This document shows positions 57,978 through 64,000 of a stretch of 64,000 nt of DNA, one piece after another; position 1 is the stretch's first letter; every line of letters starts with the position of its first letter. The notes below the pieces were generated by a model. That model saw only the letters and a list, made by a program, of their open reading frames with translations. It did not search any database and was not told the origin of the DNA. The stretch is from positions 463,031-527,030 of the forward strand of contig CANKZU010000001.1 in assembly GCA_947488615.1 (NCBI GenBank), read 5' to 3'. The position numbers and the translations under genes were made by a program. The DNA comes from an uncultured Aurantimonas sp. GTDB taxonomy: Bacteria; Pseudomonadota; Alphaproteobacteria; Rhizobiales; Rhizobiaceae.

Positions 57978-58799
57978 ATGATGCGAACGAAAGCCTGCTT
58001 GATTCTCGCGGCCTTGGTGGCGGCGTTGGCGGCCCCGTCGGCCAGCTTGGCCCATGACACCTATAACAATCCGGCCGCCGTGCCGCTGCCGCCGCATCTC
58101 AGCGCCGAACGGGTGTTGCAGCTGACACCCGGCAGCGGCGTCGTGCCGGGTTATTACGGCGCCGCCGTGCGGCGCCCGGCTGTCGCCCGCTCCGGTGTGA
58201 TGCTCGCGACGACGCCGGTGCTGATCGAACAACCCGTCCGCGTGCCCACCGTCTATGCGGCGCCGGGCGCGGTCGTCGCCGCCCCCCGTGGCGTCGTTCT
58301 GGCGCGGACCCAGGGCCGGCCGGTAGCGCCGCAACGCGCGTTCGACCCCGTGTATTTGCCGCGCGACGTCGCCTATGGCGGCAAGGAGGCCCCAGGCACG
58401 ATCATCGTCGATACAAAGGCGAAATTCCTCTATCGCGTCGGCAAGAACGGCACGGCCCGCCGCTACGGCGTCGGCGTCGGCAAGCAGGGTTTCAGCTGGC
58501 GCGGCACCGAAAGGATCAGCCGCAAGGCCCAATGGCCGAGTTGGACCCCGCCGAAGGAAATGATCGCCCGTGAGCGCAAGAAAGGCCGCATCCTGCCGGC
58601 GCGCATGGAAGGCGGCGAGGCCAATCCGCTTGGCGCGCGGGCGCTCTATCTCGGCTCGACGCTCTACCGCATCCACGGCACCAACCAGCCCTGGACGATC
58701 GGCCAGGCCGTGTCCTCCGGCTGCATCCGCATGCGCAACCAGGACGTGGTCGAGCTTTACAGCCGGGTAAAGGTCGGCACCAAGGTCATCGTCCGCTAA
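57978..58799 (+). CDS. L,D-transpeptidase (YkuD), copy 1
   Basis: IHGTNQPWTIGQAVSSGCIRMRNQDVVELY (HxGT...SSGCIRM) catalytic motif; signal peptide. Confidence 0.92.
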   Translation: MMRTKACLILAALVAALAAPSASLAHDTYNNPAAVPLPPHLSAERVLQLTPGSGVVPGYYGAAVRRPAVARSGVMLATTPVLIEQPVRVPTVYAAPGAVVAAPRGVVLARTQGRPVAPQRAFDPVYLPRDVAYGGKEAPGTIIVDTKAKFLYRVGKNGTARRYGVGVGKQGFSWRGTERISRKAQWPSWTPPKEMIARERKKGRILPARMEGGEANPLGARALYLGSTLYRIHGTNQPWTIGQAVSSGCIRMRNQDVVELYSRVKVGTKVIVR

Positions 58800-58940
58800 A
58801 GGCAACGCTCGCCGGACCACCGGATAGGACGCAGGCCCGAATATGTGATGCGACCTTTCCGAAACCGACCCGAATGACATAACCTAGCGGCAGGATCTGC
58901 CTGGGACGCGGCATCCGCACTGGAAGAGGGAACCCAAGCA

Positions 58941-59663
58941 ATGAACAAATGGACGCAATGGGCGGCGGCCGGCCTGGCAGCGGCCTTGGCGCTCGTGCTG
59001 ACCGTCGAGGCCGGCGCACAGGAGAACCGGCGCTACGATTACGCCACCAATTCGTGGGTGAGTGTCGATGCGAACGCGCCGCGGGGACGGCAACTTTCGC
59101 AGCGGCGCCCGGCGGCCAAGTTCATGCGCACCCAGGTCCGCATCGACACCAAGGAAAAGCCCGGCACGGTGATCGTCGATTCGAGCAAGAAATATCTGTA
59201 TTTCGTCGAGGCGAACGGCATGGCGACCCGCTACGGCGTCGGCGTCGGCAAGGAAGGCTTCGGCTGGTCCGGCCGCATGAGCGTCGGCCGCAAGGCCGAA
59301 TGGCCGGGCTGGACGCCGCCCGCCGCGATGATCGCGCGCGAGCGCAAGAAAGGCCGCATCCTGCCGGCTCACATGAAGGGCGGCCCGGCCAATCCGCTCG
59401 GTGCGCGGGCGCTGTATCTTTATCGCGGCGGTCGCGATTCGATGTTCCGTATCCATGGCACCAACCAGCCCTGGACGATTGGCCAGAACATGTCGTCGGG
59501 CTGTATCCGGATGATGAACGAGGATGTCGAACACCTGTATAGCCGGGTGCCGCGCGGCTCCAAGGTCGTTGTGATCGGGCCTCGCGGCGAGGGGTCGAAG
59601 GGCGTTTACGCCGAGCGCGGGCCGGTCGGCACCAACGTTCTGTCGGCGCTCTTCGGCGGCTGA
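58941..59663 (+). CDS. L,D-transpeptidase (YkuD), copy 2
   Basis: IHGTNQPWTIGQNMSSGCIRMMNEDVEHLY; signal peptide. Confidence 0.92.
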   Translation: MNKWTQWAAAGLAAALALVLTVEAGAQENRRYDYATNSWVSVDANAPRGRQLSQRRPAAKFMRTQVRIDTKEKPGTVIVDSSKKYLYFVEANGMATRYGVGVGKEGFGWSGRMSVGRKAEWPGWTPPAAMIARERKKGRILPAHMKGGPANPLGARALYLYRGGRDSMFRIHGTNQPWTIGQNMSSGCIRMMNEDVEHLYSRVPRGSKVVVIGPRGEGSKGVYAERGPVGTNVLSALFGG

Positions 59664-59694
59664 TCGCCGGACCCGATAGCGATCGAAATATCTC

Positions 59695-59716
59695 GGCCCG
59701 CCGGTGACGGCGGGCC
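59695..59716. terminator. Hairpin between convergent genes, candidate terminator
   Basis: GGCCCGCCG-GTGA-CGGCGGGCC perfect 9-bp stem followed by GTTTCG. Confidence 0.55.
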
Positions 59717-59738
59717 GTTTCGCGTTCGGGCAAACGCC

Positions 59739-61082
59739 CTATTCGGCGGCGGTGAGCACCGGCTGCGCCAGCGGCTCGACCCCGGCAAGGCTCGCCGGCT
59801 TCTCGCCGCCGAACGCCCAATCGAGCAATTCGACCGTGTGCAGGATCGGGATTGCCGTCGCCGAGCCGATCTGCGTCATGCAGCCGATATTGCCGGTCGC
59901 GATCGCCTGCGGTGCGGTGCTCTCGATGTTCTTCACCTTGCGGTCGCGCAGCGTCGCCGCGATCTCCGGCTGCAGGATGTTGTAGGTGCCGGCCGAGCCG
60001 CAGCACAGATGCCCCTCCGGCACGTCCCTGACAGTGAAGCCGGCCTGCGCCAGCAGCACTTTCGGCGCCCTGGTGATCTTCTGGCCATGCTGCATCGAGC
60101 AGGCCGAATGGTAGGCGACGACGAGGTCCGTCGCGTTGACCGGCAGCGGCAGTGCGAGGTCGGACAAAAATTCGGTGACGTCCTTGGCCAACGCCGAGAC
60201 CGTCGCGGCCTTTTCGGCATAGGCGGGGTCGAGCCGCAGCATGTGGCCGTAATCCTTGATCGTCGTGCCGCAACCGGACGCCGTAATCAGCACCGCATCG
60301 AGCCCGTCTTCCTCCGCGGTGCGCGTCCAGACGTCGACATTGCGGCGGGCGAAGCCGAGCGCCTCGTCCTCCTGGCCCATGTGATGGACGAGCGCGCCGC
60401 AGCAGCCCTCCCCCTTCGGCACCACGACCTCGACGCCGAGGCGGTTCAAGAGCCGCACCGTCGCCTCGTTGATCTTCGGGTCGAGCACCGACTGGGCGCA
60501 GCCGGTGAGCAGCGCGACGCGTTTTTGCCGTGGTCCCTCGGCGGTGTGGACGGCCGGATCGTTGATCGCGGCCTTCGCGGGCACATTCGACGGCGCGAGC
60601 CGAAGCATCGCGGCGAAGGGTTTCAGCGGCTTGATCGCGGCAAAGAGTGGAGCGAGCGGGCGGCCGAGCCGCGCCATGGTCAAGCTGGCGCGGAAGCGCG
60701 CCGGATAGGGCAGCGTCATCGCCAGGACGCGGCGGATCATCCGGTCCATGAACGGCCGGCGATAGGTCTTGGCGATATGGACCCGGGCGTGATCGACGAG
60801 ATGCATGTAGTTCACGCCCGACGGGCATGTCGTCATGCAGGCAAGGCAGGACAGGCACCGGTCGATATGGGTGACGGTCTTCGCGTCCGCCGGCCGGTCG
60901 TGCTCCAGCATCTCCTTGATCAGGTAGATGCGCCCGCGCGGACTGTCGAGTTCGTTGCCGAGCGTGACATAGGTCGGGCAGGTCGCCGTGCAGAAGCCGC
61001 AATGCACGCATTTGCGGATGATTTGCTCGGAATGCGCCGTATGCGGATCGTCGAGCTGGGCGGGCGTGAAAGTGGTTTGCAT
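59739..61082 (-). CDS. glcF: Glycolate oxidase iron-sulfur subunit
   Basis: CVHCGFCTATCPTYV, CLSCLACMTTCPSGV, CCGALVHHMG, CCGSAGTYN. Confidence 0.93.
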   Translation of the reverse strand: MQTTFTPAQLDDPHTAHSEQIIRKCVHCGFCTATCPTYVTLGNELDSPRGRIYLIKEMLEHDRPADAKTVTHIDRCLSCLACMTTCPSGVNYMHLVDHARVHIAKTYRRPFMDRMIRRVLAMTLPYPARFRASLTMARLGRPLAPLFAAIKPLKPFAAMLRLAPSNVPAKAAINDPAVHTAEGPRQKRVALLTGCAQSVLDPKINEATVRLLNRLGVEVVVPKGEGCCGALVHHMGQEDEALGFARRNVDVWTRTAEEDGLDAVLITASGCGTTIKDYGHMLRLDPAYAEKAATVSALAKDVTEFLSDLALPLPVNATDLVVAYHSACSMQHGQKITRAPKVLLAQAGFTVRDVPEGHLCCGSAGTYNILQPEIAATLRDRKVKNIESTAPQAIATGNIGCMTQIGSATAIPILHTVELLDWAFGGEKPASLAGVEPLAQPVLTAAE

Positions 61083-61104
61083 GGCGATACGTCTCTCGCG
61101 GCGG

Positions 61105-61464
61105 TCAGGAGGAGGTCCCGATGCCCAGCGTCAGCCGGCCGTCGAAACCGAGCAGGCTGAATTGCCCGATCATGATATCATCAATGATGGCAGCGAGATG
61201 CGCGGCGATGACGGAGATACGCTTTCGGTCCGCGCTGGACACGACTACGACGCTGATCCGTCGTCCGGTCAGCACCTGCTGATACGGCATGTTCTTGTCT
61301 GTCGTCACGAGGATCTCGTAGCCGTCTTGCTCCATCCGATCCAGAAGACTGCCGTCGGCAAGTTGCTTCCAAGCGTTCGGAAAGGCCGTGGCATCCACGT
61401 TCCATCGCCTCAATTCCTTTGCAAGACCGCGCGGCACTCCCTCGTCCAGAAGTAGCCTCGTCAT
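61105..61464 (-). CDS. DUF5615-like (PIN-like) putative toxin
   Basis: MTRLLLDEGVPRGLAKELRRW...DGYEILVTTDKNMPYQQ; 4-nt overlap with antitoxin gene. Confidence 0.78.
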   Translation of the reverse strand: MTRLLLDEGVPRGLAKELRRWNVDATAFPNAWKQLADGSLLDRMEQDGYEILVTTDKNMPYQQVLTGRRISVVVVSSADRKRISVIAAHLAAIIDDIMIGQFSLLGFDGRLTLGIGTSS

Positions 61465-61676
61465 GCGGCCGTTCGGTGCAGTCCCTGGGCGGCCAGCAGG
61501 ATTGCGGCTTCAGCCCGTTCGCGTCCGATCGCGGGAAAATCCTCCAGAATCTCGTCCAGTGATGAACCGCCGGCCAGATTTTCGAACAGGGCATCGACGG
61601 GAATCCGGGTTCCGCGGAACACAAGCGCCCCGCTGACCACATCCGGACGGGATTCGAAAAGTTCGTCCTCGGTCAT
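61461..61676 (-). CDS. DUF433-like putative antitoxin
   Basis: MTEDELFESRPDVVSGALVFRGTRIPVDALFENLAGGSSLDEILEDFPAIGRERAEAAI. Confidence 0.85.
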   Translation of the reverse strand: MTEDELFESRPDVVSGALVFRGTRIPVDALFENLAGGSSLDEILEDFPAIGRERAEAAILLAAQGLHRTAA

Positions 61677-61707
61677 TTTCACACTCCTCTCGACCGTCCG
61701 CGTCATC

Positions 61708-62949
61708 CTACCCCATCTTGCCCGGATTGAGCACGCCGGCCGGGTCGAACTGCTCCTTGAGCCGGCGCGACAGCGCCGCGAGCGGCGCGGGCTGCGGCTG
61801 GAACACCTCCGTCGCGGTCCTGACGCTGTCCGAGGCCCGCACCAGCGTCGCGTGGCCGCCGCCGAAGCGGGCGATCGTCTCCCGGACCAGCGCCGCTTCC
61901 GGCTCGCCCTCCAGGCGCATCCAGATGAGACCGCCCTGCCAGTCATAATAGGCGTCAACGCCGGTCTGCATCCTCAAACTCATGACGATCTCATGGCCGC
62001 GCGTCGGCATCACTGACAGGCGCCAGACCGACTTGGACGTGCCGTCGACGAAGGGCCGCACGTCGCGGACATCGCGCCAGACCGCACGGGACGCCTCGGC
62101 CTCGAGCGTCTCCAACGGCGCCACCTTGGCGAGCGCCGTGCCGAGATAGGCGGCGCGCGCCTTGACCGAAGGGCCGAAGCCTTCTAGCCGGATCAGCGTC
62201 GCCGCGTCCCTGCCGAGTGAACCGTCCGCGACGCGCCCCGCCACATAGGCCGGCAGATGCGCCGCGCCCGAGGCCTCGGCGGAGGAGCCCATCGCCGCCG
62301 CCATGGCGCCGGCCGCCGCGTCATCGTCGAGACCGCGCAGCACCAGCGTCGTCTCGGTCTCGGTTTTCGGCAGCACCTTGATCGTCACGTCGGTCAGCAC
62401 GGCGAGCGTGCCATAGGAGCCGGTCAGCCCCTTGGACAGATCGTAGCCGGTGACGTTCTTGACCACCCGGCCACCGGACTTGAACATCTCGGCGCGACCG
62501 GAGACCGCGTGAACGCCGAGGATGTGGTCCCTCGCCGCGCCCTGTTTCAGGCGGCGGGGACCGGCGAGATTGCAGGCGATAACGCCGCCAATCGTCCCCT
62601 GCCCCGGCTCCAGCCCATGCAGCGGACCATAATCCATCGGCTCGAATTCGAGGCGCTGGTTGTTGTCGTCGAGCAGGCGCTCGATCTCGGCAAGCGGCGT
62701 GCCGGCCCTGGCCGACAGCACTAACTCCTCCGGCTCGTAGAGGGTGACGCCGGTCATCCCAGCCAGCGACAGTGTACGCGCCGCCTGCACGGGACGGCCG
62801 AGGCCGCGCTTGGAGCCGGAGCCCTCGACGACGAGCGGCGCTTCCGCCGACACCGCCGCCGCGACGATATCGCGGAGATCGCCAGGCGTTTCGGGGCGAA
62901 GCGTAGCGTGCGCGAGGTCGATCGCCTTTGGGGATTGCGTAACGGTCAT
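61708..62949 (-). CDS. glcE: Glycolate oxidase FAD-binding subunit
   Basis: FAD-binding 4 features: LVVEGSGSKRGLGRP; GTIGGVIACNLAGPRRLKQGAARDHILGVHAVSG; GRVVKNVTGYDLSKGLTGSYGTL. Confidence 0.93.
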   Translation of the reverse strand: MTVTQSPKAIDLAHATLRPETPGDLRDIVAAAVSAEAPLVVEGSGSKRGLGRPVQAARTLSLAGMTGVTLYEPEELVLSARAGTPLAEIERLLDDNNQRLEFEPMDYGPLHGLEPGQGTIGGVIACNLAGPRRLKQGAARDHILGVHAVSGRAEMFKSGGRVVKNVTGYDLSKGLTGSYGTLAVLTDVTIKVLPKTETETTLVLRGLDDDAAAGAMAAAMGSSAEASGAAHLPAYVAGRVADGSLGRDAATLIRLEGFGPSVKARAAYLGTALAKVAPLETLEAEASRAVWRDVRDVRPFVDGTSKSVWRLSVMPTRGHEIVMSLRMQTGVDAYYDWQGGLIWMRLEGEPEAALVRETIARFGGGHATLVRASDSVRTATEVFQPQPAPLAALSRRLKEQFDPAGVLNPGKMG

Positions 62950-63524
62950 GCCAAATCCGTCCGTGCGTAGAGGTCGCGGACGGTGCAGGCAAAGCCGAAT
63001 TCGGGCAATTCGATGCGGTCGCCTAGATCGGCATAAATAGTTTCAGCCCAATCGCTCTGACGCGACCAAAGCCGCAGGCGCACCCGATCGACGTCAATTG
63101 CGATGACGTGATTACAGTCTGGGAATGCTCGATATCGTGGAAGCTTTCTGTATTCATCAATCGCGGCGGACTCGGCTGAGACAACCTCAGCGGCGAGAAA
63201 GCAGTGATCGAAATAGAAGTCGCTTCCCCTGATTCTCCACTCATCGCCATCAATGATCGCCACGTCTACGATTGGTCGGAAATACGCATCAGTCGGATGC
63301 CGAAGTGCGGCAGCAAAAAGCGCATCTAGTTTAACTGAATGCCGATCCAGTGATTTGCAGAGTAAACGTTCAAAGCTTTGTGCAATAAGTTGATGGCGCA
63401 CCGGCTGCACGGCACGGCGAATCGCCTCTCCATCAATCAACTCCCAGCGGCGATCGTCTACGAGATTACTCGTAAAATGGAGGAAAGCGGACTCATCCAA
63501 ATGAGGGGAATTCAAAGATTCCAT
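62946..63524 (-). CDS. Uma2-like (DUF820, PD-(D/E)XK-type) putative endonuclease
   Basis: DRRWELIDGEAIRRAVQPVRHQLIAQSFERLL; PIVDVAIIDG; FLAAEVVSAESAAIDEYRKLPRYRAFPDCNHVIAIDVDRVRLRLW; overlaps glcE start by 4 nt. Confidence 0.7.
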   Translation of the reverse strand: MESLNSPHLDESAFLHFTSNLVDDRRWELIDGEAIRRAVQPVRHQLIAQSFERLLCKSLDRHSVKLDALFAAALRHPTDAYFRPIVDVAIIDGDEWRIRGSDFYFDHCFLAAEVVSAESAAIDEYRKLPRYRAFPDCNHVIAIDVDRVRLRLWSRQSDWAETIYADLGDRIELPEFGFACTVRDLYARTDLA

Positions 63525-63907
63525 TTCTTAATTACCCCTTCTATATCCCCAAGCTTCTCGGCCTCAGATTTCTGAAAAGAGTTGTTCATATAAGGATTTA
63601 GGTCAATGACGTGTCGGCTGACTCTCTGAGACCCATCAAATTCGTATGCCGCAGTCAATTTCAGGATCTTTGGAGTCAAGTCTAGTGATTCTCGAAAATT
63701 TTCTAAATTAAAGCCCTGAGATAGGATAAAATTAAAGTGCTCTCCTGGCGAAAATTGAGGAATTTCATGCTGAAATGCATGAAAATTCCTTATGTTGTTT
63801 TCTTCCCTATATTCTCCAAATCGATAAAAATCCCGATCCAACGATAATCTCAGATTTACAGTCGGAGATCTACCTAGATTTTCTATTTTGAGACTCTGAC
63901 CTGCCAC
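63512..63907 (-). CDS. Hypothetical protein, AT-rich, possibly N-terminally incomplete
   Basis: GTG-initiated 131 aa ORF with low GC relative to flanks. Confidence 0.4.
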   Translation of the reverse strand: MAGQSLKIENLGRSPTVNLRLSLDRDFYRFGEYREENNIRNFHAFQHEIPQFSPGEHFNFILSQGFNLENFRESLDLTPKILKLTAAYEFDGSQRVSRHVIDLNPYMNNSFQKSEAEKLGDIEGVIKKWNL

Positions 63908-64000
63908 TGAACTGTCATCCAGCGGCGATTAGAGCCTTTGTCGTTTTTGTTACGCCCTGATGCGTGGGTTGATCAACCGGCGGAGGCGCGGAGCCTTCGA

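Noticed and set aside
59122-61011. 629-aa minus ORF overlapping glcF in another frame
   Set aside because: Arginine-rich out-of-frame translation; glcF frame has conserved cysteine motifs.
1-64000. CRISPR arrays, prophage, rRNA or tRNA genes, insertion sequences
   Set aside because: No regularly spaced direct repeats, no phage structural or integrase/transposase ORFs, and no tRNA/rRNA-like sequence noticed by reading; a tRNAscan/CRISPR tool run would be needed for certainty.

Overview
This is a GC-rich window that looks like an alphaproteobacterial (probably Hyphomicrobiales/Rhizobiales) chromosome. Family calls below come from reading the supplied translations; no database search was run. 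(1) 1-16.2 kb: a formate-dehydrogenase / molybdenum-cofactor maturation cluster (WD40-cytochrome c, trypsin-PDZ protease, biotin/lipoate-ligase-like, DUF3305/DUF3306-like, 4Fe-4S protein, Mrp, TusA, FdhD, MobA, three MoeA-like proteins). FDH structural subunits are not in the window. (2) 16.3-24.7 kb: a GntR-regulated catabolic locus with SDR, a Liv-type ABC transporter including a single-chain LivM-LivG-LivF fusion, a CRYL1-like hydroxyacid dehydrogenase and a BKACE enzyme. (3) 24.7-33.8 kb: DEAD-box helicase, a response regulator and two large hybrid histidine kinases. (4) 34-47 kb: a myo-inositol-type locus (sugar ABC transporter, LacI regulator, IolG-like x2, IolE, IolD, PhyH dioxygenase, IolC, IolB, aldolase) with two identical LacI-type palindromic operators. 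(5) 47.2-50 kb: a YeiH-like transporter, then FOUR TANDEM PARALOGUES of a small (~125 aa) protein family I cannot name, the best candidate for an undescribed system. (6) 50-55 kb: SAF-domain oxidoreductase, hisG, hisZ, hisS, preceded by a structured non-coding leader region. (7) 55.4-57 kb: inverted repeat, a truncated-looking ORF and THREE TANDEM DUF2019-like genes. (8) 57-64 kb: tag, two tandem L,D-transpeptidases, and glcF/glcE interrupted by a DUF433/DUF5615-like toxin-antitoxin pair, followed by a Uma2-like gene and an AT-rich ORF. No rRNA, tRNA, CRISPR array or recognisable transposase was found.
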